Source: Primulina eburnea
Lineage: Eukaryota > Streptophyta > Magnoliopsida > Lamiales > Gesneriaceae
Direction of reading: 5' to 3'
Assembly (NCBI RefSeq): GCF_022965805.1
Contig: NW_027331376.1
Location: 124,001 to 188,000 of the forward strand
DNA: 64,000 nt
The notes beneath the pieces are model-generated. The model was not told the origin of the DNA, searched no databases, and saw nothing but the letters and a program-made list of their open reading frames with translations. This document shows, piece after piece, positions 11,401 to 24,880 of the stretch. Both the position numbers and the translations under genes were made by a program. Every line of letters starts with the position of its first letter. The stretch's first letter is position 1.

Positions 11401-14400
11401 AAAGTTGTAATCTACTACTTGTCATCCTCAAACGGATGGACAAACCGAAGTTGTCAATAGAACTTTGGGTACACTTTTGCGTGCTATTCTTAAAAAGAAC
11501 ATGGATTGACATTTCTATGGACTTTATTTTGGGGTTTCCTAGGACTAAGAAGGGGAGGGATTCTATTTTTGGATTACTTTATGGGCTAAACTTTGCACAA
11601 TAAAGTTGTAATCTACTACTTGTCATCCTCAAACGGATGGACAAACCGAAGTTGTCAATAGAACTTTTGGGTACACTTTTGCGTGCTATTCTTAAAAAGA
11701 ACTTGGAATGACATTTCTATGGACTTTATTTTGGGGTTGCCTAGGACTAAGAAGGGGAGAGATTCTATTTTTGGATTACTTTATGGGCTAAACTTTGCAC
11801 AATAAACTTTGGGTACACTTTCGCGTGCTATTCTTAAAAGAACTTGGATTGACATTTCTATGGACTTTATTTTGGGGTTGCCTAGGACTAAGAAGGGGAG
11901 GGATTATATTTATGGATTACTTTATGGGCTAAACTTTGCACAATATTGTTGTATCTACTATAAAAAGGGGAGGGATTATATTTATGGATTAGTTTATGGG
12001 CTAAACTTTGCACAATAAAGTTGTAATCTACTACTTGTCATCCTCAAACGGATGGACAAACTGAAGTTGTAAATAGAACTTTCGGAACAATTTTGCGTGC
12101 TATTCTTAAAAGAACTTAGATTGACATTTCTATGGACTTTATTTTGGGGTTGCCTAGGACTAAGAAGGGGAGGGATTCTATTTTTGGACTACTTTATGGG
12201 CTAAACTTTGCACAATAAAGTTGTAATCTACTATTTGTCATCCTCAAACGGATGGACAAACTGAAGTTGTCAATAGAACTTTGGGTACACTTTTGCGTGC
12301 TATTCTTAAAAAGATCTTGGATTGACATTTCTATGGACTTTATTTTTGGGTTGCCTAGGACTAAGAAGGGGAGGGATTCTTAAAAGAACTTGGATTGACA
12401 TTTCTATGGACTTTATTTTGGGGTTGCCTAGGACTAAGAAGGGGAGGGATTATATTTTTGGATTACTTTATGGGCTAAACTTTGCACAATAAAGTTGTAA
12501 TCTACTACTTGTCATCCTCAAACAGATGGACAAACTGAAGTTGTCAATAGAACTTTTGGGTACACTTTTGCGTGCTATTCTAAAAAAGAACTTGGAATGA
12601 CATTTCTATGTACTTTATTTTGGGGTTGCATAGAACTAAGAAGGGGAAGGATTCTATTTTTGGATTACTTTATGGGCTAAACTTTCCACAATAAACTTTG
12701 GGTACACTTTCGCGTGGTATTCTTAAAAGAACTTGGATTGACATTTCTATGGACTTTATTTTGGGGTTGCCTAGGACTAAGAAGGGGAGGGATTCTATTT
12801 ATGGATTACTTTATGGGCTAAACTTTGCACAATAAAGTTGTAATCTACTACTTGTCATCCTCAAACGGATGGACAAACTGAAGTTGTAAATAGAACTTTG
12901 GGAACACTTTTGCGTGCTATTCTTAAAAGAACTTGGTTTGACATTTCTATGGACTTTATTTTGGGGTTGCCTAGGACTAAGAAGGGGAGGGATTCTATTT
13001 ATGGATTACTTTATGGGCTAAACTTTGCACAATAAAGTTGTAATCTACTACTTGTCATCCTCAAACGGATGGACAAACTGAAGTTGTAAAAAAAACTTTG
13101 GGAACACTTTTGCGTGCTATTCTTAAAAAGAACTTGGATTGACATTTCTATGGACTTTATTTTGGGTTGCCTTGGACTAAGAAGGGGAGAGATTATATTT
13201 ATGGATTACTTTATGGGCTAAACTTTGCACAATAAAGTTGTAATCTACTACTTGTCATCCTCAAACGGATGGACAAACTGAAGTTGTCAATAGAACTTTG
13301 GGTACGCTTTTGCGTGCTATTCTTAAAAAGAACTTGGATTGACATTTCTATGGACTTTATTTTACTTTGGGAACACTTTTGCGTGCTATTCTTAAAAGAA
13401 CTTGGATTGACATTTCTATGGACTTTATTTTGGGGTTGCCTAGGACTAAGAAGGGGTGGGATTCTATTTATGGATTACTTTATAGGCTAAACTTTGCACA
13501 ATAAAGTTGTAATCTACTACTTGTCATCCTCAAACGGATGGACAAACTGAAGTTGTAAATAGAACTTTGGGAACACTTTTGCGTGCTATTCTTAAAAAGA
13601 ACTTGGATTGATATTTTTATGGACTTTATTTTGGGGCTGCCTATAGACTAAGAAGGGAAGGGATTCTATTTTTGGATTACTTTATGGGCTAAACTTTGCA
13701 CAATATTGTTGTAATCTACTACTTGTCATCCTCAAACGGATGGACAAACTGAAGTTGTCAATAGAACTTTGGGTACACTTTTGCGTGCTATTCTTAAAAA
13801 GAACATGGATTGACATATCTATGGACTTTATTTTGGGGTTGCCTAGGACTAAGAAGGGGAGGGATTCTATTTTTGGATTACTTTATGGGCTAAACTTTGC
13901 ACAATAAAGTTGTAATCTACTACTTGTCATCCTCAAACGGATGGACAAACTGAAGTTGTCAATAGAACTTTTGGGTACACTTTTGCGTGCTATTCTTAAA
14001 AAGAACTTGGAATGACATTTCTATGGACTTTATTTTGGGGTTTCCTAGGACTAAGAAGGGGAGGGATTCTATTTTTGGATTACTTTATGGGCTAAACTTT
14101 GCACAATAAACTTTGGGTACACTTTCGCGTGCTATTCTTAAAAGAACTTGGATTGACATTTCTATGGACTTTATTTTGGGGTTGTCTAGGACCAAGAAGG
14201 GGAGGAATTATATTTATGGATTACTTTATGGGCTATACTTTGCACAATATTGTTGTAATCTACCACTTGTCATCCTCAAACGGATGGACAAACTGAAGTT
14301 GTAAATAGAACTTTGGGAACACTTTTGCGTGCTATTCTTAAAAGAACTTGGATTGACATTTCTATGGACTTTATTTTGGGGTTGCCTAGGACTAAGAAGG

Positions 14401-15731
14401 GGAGGGATTCAATTTATGGATTACTTTATGGGCTAAACTTTGCACAATAAAGTTGTAATCTACTACTTGTCATCCTCAAACGGATGGACAAACTGAAGTT
14501 GTAAATAGGACTTTGGGAACACTTTTGCGTGCTATTCTTAAAAAGAACTTGGATTGACATTTCTATGGACTTTATTTTGGGGTTGCCTAGGACTAAGAAG
14601 GGAAGGGATTCTATTTTTGGATTACTTTACGGGCTAAACTTTGCTCCATATTTTTGTAATCTACTACTTTTCATCCTCAAACGGATGGACAAACTGAAGT
14701 TGTCAATAGAACTTTAAGTACACTTTTGCGTGCTATTCTTAAAAAGAACATGGATTGACATTTCTATGGACTTTATTTTGGGGTTGCCTAGGACTAAGAA
14801 GGGGAGGGATTCTATTTTTGGATTACTTTATGGGCTTAACTTTGCACAATAAAGTTGTAATCTACTACTTGTCATCCTCAAACGGATGGACAAACTGAAG
14901 TTCTCAATAGAACTTTGGGTACACTTTTGCGTGCTATTCTTAAAAAGAACTTGGATTGACATTTCTATGGACTTTATTTTGGGGTTGCCTAGGACTTAGA
15001 AGGGGAGGGATTCTTAAAAGAACTTGGATTGACATTTCTATGGACTTTATTTTGGGGTTGCCTAGGATTAAGAAGGGGAGGGATTATATTTTTGGATTAC
15101 TTTATGGGCTAAACTTTGCACAATAAAGTTGTAATCTACTACTTGTCATCCTCAAACGGATGGACAAACCGAAGTTGTCAATAGAACTTTGGGTACACTT
15201 TTGCGTGCTATTCTTAAAAAGAACATGGATTGACATTTCTATGGACTTTATTTTGGGGTTTCCTAGGACTAAGAAGGGGAGGGATTCTATTTTTGGATTA
15301 CTTTATGGGCTAAACTTTGCACAATAAAGTTGTAATCTACTACTTGTCATCCTCAAACGGATGGACAAACTGAAGTTGTCAATAGAACTTTGGGTACACT
15401 TTTGCGTGCTATTCTTAAAAAGAACCTGGATTGACATATCTATGGACTTTATTTTGGGGTTGCCTAGGACTAAGAAGGGGAGGGATTCTATTTTTGGATT
15501 ACTTTATGGGCTAAACTTTGCACAATAAAGTTGTAATCTACTACTTGTCATCCTCAAACGGATGGACAAACTGAAGTTGTCAATAGAACTTTTGGGTACA
15601 CTTTTGCGTGCTATTCTTAAAAAGAACTTGGAATGACATTTCTATGGACTTTATTTTGGGGTTTCCTAGGACTAAGAAGGGGAGGGATTCTATTTTTGGA
15701 TTACTTTATGGGCTAAACTTTGCACAATAAA
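8492..15731 (+). repeat. HOR-A higher-order repeat, copy 2 (7240 bp)
   Basis: The second complete copy has every landmark 7240 bp before its counterpart in copy 3: 8494 to 15734, 10389 to 17629, 13269 to 20508. By eye it differs from copy 1 by scattered single changes, for example gtcgtcctc at 8651 against gtcatcctc. The low divergence between copies that are internally diverse is the usual sign of recent unequal exchange or segmental copying. Confidence 0.9.
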
Positions 15732-18700
15732 CTTTGGGTACACTTTCGCGTGCTATTCTTAAAAGAACTTGGATTGACATTTCTTTGGACTTTATTTTGG
15801 GGTTGTCTAGGACTAAGAAGGGGAGGGATTATATTTATGGATTACTTTATGGGCTAAACTTTGCACAATATTGTTGTAATCTACCACTTGTCATCCTCAA
15901 ACGGATGGACAAACTGAAGTTGTAAATAGAACTTTGGGAACACTTTTGCGTGCTATTCTTAAAAGAACTTGGATTGACATTTCTATGGACTTTATTTTGG
16001 GGTTGCCTAGGACTAAGAAGGGGAGGGATTCAATTTATGGATTACTTTATGGGCTAAACTTTGCACAATAAAGTTGTAATCTACTACTTGTCATCCTCAA
16101 ACGGATGGACAAACTGAAGTTGTAAATAGGACTTTGGGAACACTTTTGCGTGCTATTCTTAAAAAGAACTTGGATTGACATTTCTATGGACTTTATTTTG
16201 GGGTTGCCTAGGACTAAGAAGGGAAGGGATTCTATTTTTGGATTACTTTACGGGCTAAACTTTGCTCCATATAGTTGTAATCTAATACTTTTCATCCTCA
16301 AACGGATGGACAAACTGAAGTTGTCAATAGAACTTTGGGTACACTTTTGCGTGCTATTCTTAAAAAGAACATGGATTGACATTTCTATGGACTTTATTTT
16401 GGGGTTGCCTAGGACTAAGAAGGGGAGGGATTCTATTTTTGGATTACTTTATGTGCTAAACTTTGCACAATAAAGTTGTAATCTACTACTTGTCATCCTC
16501 AAACGGATGGACAAACTGAAGTTGTCAATAGAACTTTGGGTACACTTTTGCGTGCTATTCTTAAAAAGAACTTTGATTGACATTTCTATGGACTTTATTT
16601 TGGGGTTGCCTAGGACTTAGAAGGGGAGGGATTCTTAAAAGAACTTGGATTGACATTTCTATGGACTTTATTTTGGGGTTGCCTAGGACTAAGAAGGGGA
16701 GGGATTATATTTTTGGATTACTTTATGGGCTAAACTTTGCACAATAAAGTTGTAATCTACTACTTGTCATCCTCAAACGGATGGACAAACCGAAGTTGTC
16801 AATAGAACTTTGGGTACACTTTTGCGTGCTATTCTTAAAAAGAACATGGATTGACATTTCTATGGACTTTATTTTGGGGTTTCCTAGGACTAAGAAGGGG
16901 AGGGATTCTATTTTTGGATTACTTTATGGGCTAAACTTTGCACAATAAAGTTGTAATCTACTACTTGTCATCCTCAAACGGATGGACAAACTGAAGTTGT
17001 CAATAGAACTTTGGGTACACTTTTGCGTGCTATTCTTAAAAAGAACTTGGATTGACATTTCTATGGACTTTATTTTGGGGTTGCCTAGGACTTAGAAGGG
17101 GAGGGATTCTTAAAAGAACTTGGATTGACATTTCTATGGACTTTATTTTGGGGTTGCCTAGGACTAAGAAGGGGAAGGATTATATTTTTGGATTACTTTA
17201 TGGGCTAAACTTTGCACAATAAAGTTGTAATCTACTACTTGTCATCCTCAAACGGATGGACAAACCGAAGTTGTCAATAGAACTTTGGGTACACTTTTGC
17301 GTGCTATTCTTAAAAAGAACATGGATTGACATTTCTATGGACTTTATTTTGGGGTTGCCTAGGACTAAGAAGGGGAGGGATTCTATTTTTGGATTACTTT
17401 ATGGGCTAAACTTTGCACAATAAAGTTGTAATCTACTACTTGTCATCCTCAAACGGATGGACAAACTGAAGTTGTCAATAGAACTTTTGGGTACACTTTT
17501 GCGTGCTATTCTTAAAAAGAACTTGGAATGACATTTCTATGGACTTTATTTTGGGGTTTCCTAGGACTAAGAAGGGGAGGGATTCTATTTTTGGATTACT
17601 TTATGGGCTAAACTTTGCACAATAAACTTTGGGTACACTTTCGCGTGCTATTCTTAAAAGAACTTGGATTGACATTTCTATGGACTTTATTTTGGGGTTG
17701 TCTAGGACTAAGAAGGGGAGGGATTATATTTATGGATTACTTTATGGGCTAAACTTTGCACAATATTGTTGTAATCTACCACTTGTCATCCTCAAACGGA
17801 TGGACAAACTGAAGTTGTAAATAGAACTTTGGGAACACTTTTCCGTGCTATTCTTAAAAGAACTTGGATTGACATTTCTATGGACTTTATTTTGGGGTTG
17901 CCTAGGACTAAGAAGGGGAGGGATTCAATTTATGGATTACTTTATGGGCTAAACTTTGCACAATAAAGTTGTAATCTACTACTTGTCATCCTCAAACGGA
18001 TGGACAAACTGAAGTTGTAAATAGGACTTTGGGAACACTTTTGCGTGCTATTCTTAAAAAGAACTTGGATTGACATTTCTATGGACTTTATTTTGGGGTT
18101 GCCTAGGACTAAGAAGAGAAGGGATTCTATTTTTGGATTACTTTACGGGCTAAACTTTGCTCCATATAGTTGTAATCTACTACTTGTCATCCTCAAACGG
18201 ATGTACAAACTGAAGTTGTCAATAGAACTTTGGGTACACTTTTGCGTGCTATTCTTAAAAAGAACATGGATTGACATTTCTATGGACTTTATTTTGGGGT
18301 TGCCTAGGACTAAGAAGGGGAGGGATTCTATTTTTGGATTACTTTATGGGCTAAACTTTACACAATAAAGTTGTAATCTACTACTTGTCATCCTCAAACG
18401 GATGGACAAACTGAAGTTGTCAATAGAACTTTGGGTACACTTTTGCGTGCTATTCTTAAAAAGAACTTGGATTGACATTTCTATGGACTTTATTTTGGGG
18501 TTGCCTAGGACTTAGAAGGGGAGGGATTCTTAAAAGAACTTGGATTGACATTTCTATGGACTTTATTTTGGGGTTGCCTAGGACTAAGAAGGGGAGGGAT
18601 TATATTTTTGGATTATTTTATGGGCTAAACTTTGCACAATAAAGTTGTAATCTACTACTTGTCATCCTCAAACGGATGGACAAACCGAAGTTGTCAATAG

Positions 18701-21700
18701 AACTTTGGGTACACTTTTGCGTGCTATTCTTAAAAAGAACATGGATTGACATTTCTATGGACTTTATTTTGGGGTTTCCTAGGACTAAGAAGGGGAGGGA
18801 TTCTATTTTTGGATTACTTTATGGGCTAAACTTTGCACAATAAAGTTGTAATCTACTACTTGTCATCCTCAAACGGATGGACAAACCGAAGTTGTCAATA
18901 GAACTTTTGGGTACACTTTTGCGTGCTATTCTAAAAAGAACTTGGAATGACATTTCTATGGACTTTATTTTGGGGTTGCCTAGGACTAAGAAGGGGAGAG
19001 ATTCTATTTTTGGATTACTTTATGGGCTAAACTTTGCACAATAAACTTTGGGTACACTTTCGCGTGCTATTCTTAAAAGAACTTGGATTGACATTTCTAT
19101 GGACTTTATTTTGGGGTTGCCTAGGACTAAGAAGGGGAGGGATTATATTTATGGATTACTTTATGGGCTAAACTTTGCACAATATTGTTGTATCTACTAT
19201 AAAAAGGGGAGGGATTATATTTATGGATTAGTTTATGGGCTAAACTTTGCACAATAAAGTTGTAATCTACTACTTGTCATCCTCAAACGGATGGACAAAC
19301 TGAAGTTGTAAATAGAACTTTCGGAACAATTTTGCGTGCTATTCTTAAAAGAACTTAGATTGACATTTCTATGGACTTTATTTTGGGGTTGCCTAGGACT
19401 AAGAAGGGGAGGGATTCTATTTTTGGACTACATTATGGGCTAAACTTTGCACAATAAAGTTGTAATCTACTATTTGTCATCCTCAAACGGATGGACAAAC
19501 TGAAGTTGTCAATAGAACTTTGGGTACACTTTTGCGTGCTATTCTTAAAAAGATCTTGGATTGACATTTCTATGGACTTTATTTTTGGGTTGCCTAGGAC
19601 TAAGAAGGGGAGGGATTCTTAAAAGAACTTGGATTGACATTTCTATGGACTTTATTTTGGGGTTGCCTAGGACTAAGAAGGGGAGGGATTATATTTTTGG
19701 ATTACTTTATGGGCTAAACTTTGCACAATAAAGTTGTAATCTACTACTTGTCATCCTCAAACAGATGGACAAACTGAAGTTGTCAATAGAACTTTTGGGT
19801 ACACTTTTGCGTGCTATTCTAAAAAAGAACTTGGAATGACATTTCTATGTACTTTATTTTGGGGTTGCATAGAACTAAGAAGGGGAAGGATTCTATTTTT
19901 GGATTACTTTATGGGCTAAACTTTCCACAATAAACTTTGGGTACACTTTCGCGTGGTATTCTTAAAAGAACTTGGATTGACATTTCTATGGACTTTATTT
20001 TGGGGTTGCCTAGGACTAAGAAGGGGAGGGATTCTATTTATGGATTACTTTATGGGCTAAACTTTGCACAATAAAGTTGTAATCTACTACTTGTCATCCT
20101 CAAACGGATGGACAAACTGAAGTTGTAAATAGAACTTTGGGAACACTTTTGCGTGCTATTCTTAAAAGAACTTGGTTTGACATTTCTATGGACTTTATTT
20201 TGGGGTTGCCTAGGACTAAGAAGGGGAGGGATTCTATTTATGGATTACTTTATGGGCTAAACTTTGCACAATAAAGTTGTAATCTACTACTTGTCATCCT
20301 CAAACGGATGGACAAACTGAAGTTGTAAAAAAAACTTTGGGAACACTTTTGCGTGCTATTCTTAAAAAGAACTTGGATTGACATTTCTATGGACTTTATT
20401 TTGGGTTGCCTTGGACTAAGAAGGGGAGAGATTATATTTATGGATTACTTTATGGGCTAAACTTTGCACAATAAAGTTGTAATCTACTACTTGTCATCCT
20501 CAAACGGATGGACAAACTGAAGTTGTCAATAGAACTTTGGGTACACTTTTGCGTGCTATTCTTAAAAAGAACTTGGATTGACATTTCTATGGACTTTATT
20601 TTACTTTGGGAACACTTTTGCGTGCTATTCTTAAAAGAACTTGGATTGACATTTCTATGGACTTTATTTTGGGGTTGCCTAGGACTAAGAAGGGGTGGGA
20701 TTCTATTTATGGATTACTTTATAGGCTAAACTTTGCACAATAAAGTTGTAATCTACTACTTGTCATCCTCAAACGGATGGACAAACTGAAGTTGTAAATA
20801 GAACTTTGGGAACACTTTTGCGTGCTATTCTTAAAAAGAACTTGGATTGATATTTTTATGGACTTTATTTTGGGGCTGCCTATAGACTAAGAAGGGAAGG
20901 GATTCTATTTTTGGATTACTTTATGGGCTAAACTTTGCACAATATTGTTGTAATCTACTACTTGTCATCCTCAAACGGATGGACAAACTGAAGTTGTCAA
21001 TAGAACTTTGGGTACACTTTTGCGTGCTATTCTTAAAAAGAACATGGATTGACATATCTATGGACTTTATTTTGGGGTTGCCTAGGACTAAGAAGGGGAG
21101 GGATTCTATTTTTGGATTACTTTATGGGCTAAACTTTGCACAATAAAGTTGTAATCTACTACTTGTCATCCTCAAACGGATGGACAAACTGAAGTTGTCA
21201 ATAGAACTTTTGGGTACACTTTTGCGTGCTATTCTTAAAAAGAACTTGGAATGAAATTTCTATGGACTTTATTTTGGGGTTTCCTAGGACTAAGAAGGGG
21301 AGGGATTCTATTTTTGGATTACTTTATGGGCTAAACTTTGCACAATAAACTTTGGGTACACTTTCGCGTGCTATTCTTAAAAGAACTTGGATTGACATTT
21401 CTATGGACTTTATTTTGGGGTTGTCTAGGACCAAGAAGGGGAGGAATTATATTTATGGATTACTTTATGGGCTAAACTTTGCACAATATTGTTGTAATCT
21501 ACCACTTGTCATCCTCAAACGGATGGACAAACTGAAGTTGTAAATAGAACTTTGGGAACACTTTTGCGTGCTATTCTTAAAAGAACTTGGATTGACATTT
21601 CTATGGACTTTATTTTGGGGTTGCCTAGGACTAAGAATGGGAGGGATTCAATTTATGGATTACTTTATGGGCTAAACTTTGCACAATAAAGTTGTAATCT

Positions 21701-22388
21701 ACTACTTGTCATCCTCAAACGGATGGACAAACTGAAGTTGTAAATAGGACTTTGGGAACACTTTTGCGTGCTATTCTTAAAAAGAACTTGGATTGACATT
21801 TCTATGGACTTTATTTTGGGGTTGCCTAGGACTAAGAAGGGAAGGGATTCTATTTTTGGATTACTTTACGGGCTAAACTTTGCTCCATATTTTTGTAATC
21901 TACTACTTTTCATCCTCAAACGGATGGACAAACTGAAGTTGTCAATAGAACTTTAAGTACACTTTTGCGTGCTATTCTTAAAAAGAACATGGATTGACAT
22001 TTCTATGGACTTTATTTTGGGGTTGCCTAGGACTAAGAAGGGGAGGGATTCTATTTTTGGATTACTTTATGGGCTTAACTTTGCACAATAAAGTTGTAAT
22101 CTACTACTTGTCATCCTCAAACGGATGGACAAACTGAAGTTCTCAATAGAACTTTGGGTACACTTTTGCGTGCTATTCTTAAAAAGAACTTGGATTGACA
22201 TTTCTATGGACTTTATTTTGGGGTTGCCTAGGACTTAGAAGGGGAGGGATTCTTAAAAGAACTTGGATTAACATTTCTATGGACTTTATTTTGGGGTTGC
22301 CTAGGATTAAGAAGGGGAGGGATTATATTTTTGGATTACTTTATGGGCTAAACTTTGCACAATAAAGTTGTAATCTACTACTTGTCAT
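15732..22388 (+). repeat. HOR-A higher-order repeat, copy 3 (incomplete, about 6657 bp)
   Basis: The third copy follows the same monomer order up to about 22388 and is then cut short by a tandem duplication of its own last 2291 bp. Private changes include gaagagaagg near 18113 and the loss of one A and T at 18930 (ctattctaaaaagaac). The last segment, 20098-22388, is the template of the duplication. Confidence 0.85.
20098..22388 (+). repeat. 2291-bp tandem duplication, first copy
   Basis: The segment starts at a cctcaaacgg monomer boundary and is repeated directly downstream at an exact 2291-bp offset. Private changes absent from the other HOR-A copies occur in both: atgaaatttc (near 21252 and 23543), aagaatggg (21635 and 23926) and ggattaacatt (22265 and 24556). 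The duplication is therefore younger than those mutations. Confidence 0.9.
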
Positions 22389-24679
22389 CCTCAAACGGAT
22401 GGACAAACTGAAGTTGTAAATAGAACTTTGGGAACACTTTTGCGTGCTATTCTTAAAAGAACTTGGTTTGACATTTCTATGGACTTTATTTTGGGGTTGC
22501 CTAGGACTAAGAAGGGGAGGGATTCTATTTATGGATTACTTTATGGGCTAAACTTTGCACAATAAAGTTGTAATCTACTACTTGTCATCCTCAAACGGAT
22601 GGACAAACTGAAGTTGTAAAAAAAACTTTGGGAACACTTTTGCGTGCTATTCTTAAAAAGAACTTGGATTGACATTTCTATGGACTTTATTTTGGGTTGC
22701 CTTGGACTAAGAAGGGGAGAGATTATATTTATGGATTACTTTATGGGCTAAACTTTGCACAATAAAGTTGTAATCTACTACTTGTCATCCTCAAACGGAT
22801 GGACAAACTGAAGTTGTCAATAGAACTTTGGGTACACTTTTGCGTGCTATTCTTAAAAAGAACTTGGATTGACATTTCTATGGACTTTATTTTACTTTGG
22901 GAACACTTTTGCGTGCTATTCTTAAAAGAACTTGGATTGACATTTCTATGGACTTTATTTTGGGGTTGCCTAGGACTAAGAAGGGGTGGGATTCTATTTA
23001 TGGATTACTTTATAGGCTAAACTTTGCACAATAAAGTTGTAATCTACTACTTGTCATCCTCAAACGGATGGACAAACTGAAGTTGTAAATAGAACTTTGG
23101 GAACACTTTTGCGTGCTATTCTTAAAAAGAACTTGGATTGATATTTTTATGGACTTTATTTTGGGGCTGCCTATAGACTAAGAAGGGAAGGGATTCTATT
23201 TTTGGATTACTTTATGGGCTAAACTTTGCACAATATTGTTGTAATCTACTACTTGTCATCCTCAAACGGATGGACAAACTGAAGTTGTCAATAGAACTTT
23301 GGGTACACTTTTGCGTGCTATTCTTAAAAAGAACATGGATTGACATATCTATGGACTTTATTTTGGGGTTGCCTAGGACTAAGAAGGGGAGGGATTCTAT
23401 TTTTGGATTACTTTATGGGCTAAACTTTGCACAATAAAGTTGTAATCTACTACTTGTCATCCTCAAACGGATGGACAAACTGAAGTTGTCAATAGAACTT
23501 TTGGGTACACTTTTGCGTGCTATTCTTAAAAAGAACTTGGAATGAAATTTCTATGGACTTTATTTTGGGGTTTCCTAGGACTAAGAAGGGGAGGGATTCT
23601 ATTTTTGGATTACTTTATGGGCTAAACTTTGCACAATAAACTTTGGGTACACTTTCGCGTGCTATTCTTAAAAGAACTTGGATTGACATTTCTATGGACT
23701 TTATTTTGGGGTTGTCTAGGACCAAGAAGGGGAGGAATTATATTTATGGATTACTTTATGGGCTAAACTTTGCACAATATTGTTGTAATCTACCACTTGT
23801 CATCCTCAAACGGATGGACAAACTGAAGTTGTAAATAGAACTTTGGGAACACTTTTGCGTGCTATTCTTAAAAGAACTTGGATTGACATTTCTATGGACT
23901 TTATTTTGGGGTTGCCTAGGACTAAGAATGGGAGGGATTCAATTTATGGATTACTTTATGGGCTAAACTTTGCACAATAAAGTTGTAATCTACTACTTGT
24001 CATCCTCAAACGGATGGACAAACTGAAGTTGTAAATAGGACTTTGGGAACACTTTTGCGTGCTATTCTTAAAAAGAACTTGGATTGACATTTCTATGGAC
24101 TTTATTTTGGGGTTGCCTAGGACTAAGAAGGGAAGGGATTCTATTTTTGGATTACTTTACGGGCTAAACTTTGCTCCATATTTTTGTAATCTACTACTTT
24201 TCATCCTCAAACGGATGGACAAACTGAAGTTGTCAATAGAACTTTAAGTACACTTTTGCGTGCTATTCTTAAAAAGAACATGGATTGACATTTCTATGGA
24301 CTTTATTTTGGGGTTGCCTAGGACTAAGAAGGGGAGGGATTCTATTTTTGGATTACTTTATGGGCTTAACTTTGCACAATAAAGTTGTAATCTACTACTT
24401 GTCATCCTCAAACGGATGGACAAACTGAAGTTCTCAATAGAACTTTGGGTACACTTTTGCGTGCTATTCTTAAAAAGAACTTGGATTGACATTTCTATGG
24501 ACTTTATTTTGGGGTTGCCTAGGACTTAGAAGGGGAGGGATTCTTAAAAGAACTTGGATTAACATTTCTATGGACTTTATTTTGGGGTTGCCTAGGATTA
24601 AGAAGGGGAGGGATTATATTTTTGGATTACTTTATGGGCTAAACTTTGCACAATAAAGTTGTAATCTACTACTTGTCAT
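22389..24679 (+). repeat. 2291-bp tandem duplication, second copy
   Basis: This is a direct repeat of 20098-22388 with no difference noticed by eye. After it, at 24680, the array carries one linking monomer (gacaaaccgaag type) and then the first HOR-B copy. This duplication forms the right end of the HOR-A domain. Confidence 0.9.
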
Positions 24680-24880
24680 CCTCAAACGGATGGACAAACC
24701 GAAGTTGTCAATAGAACTTTGGGTACACTTTTGCGTGCTATTCTTAAAAAGAACATGGATTGACATTTCTATGGACTTTATTTTGGGGTTTCCTAGGACT
24801 AAGAAGGGGAGGGATTCTATTTTTGGATTACTTTATGGGCTAAACTTTGCACAATAAAGTTGTAATCTACTACTTGTCAT

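Noticed and set aside
20098..24679. Calling the near-identical repeats an assembly artefact
   Set aside because: It cannot be excluded without reads, but private mutations are nested consistently among copies and junctions fall on monomer boundaries, which fits real unequal exchange.
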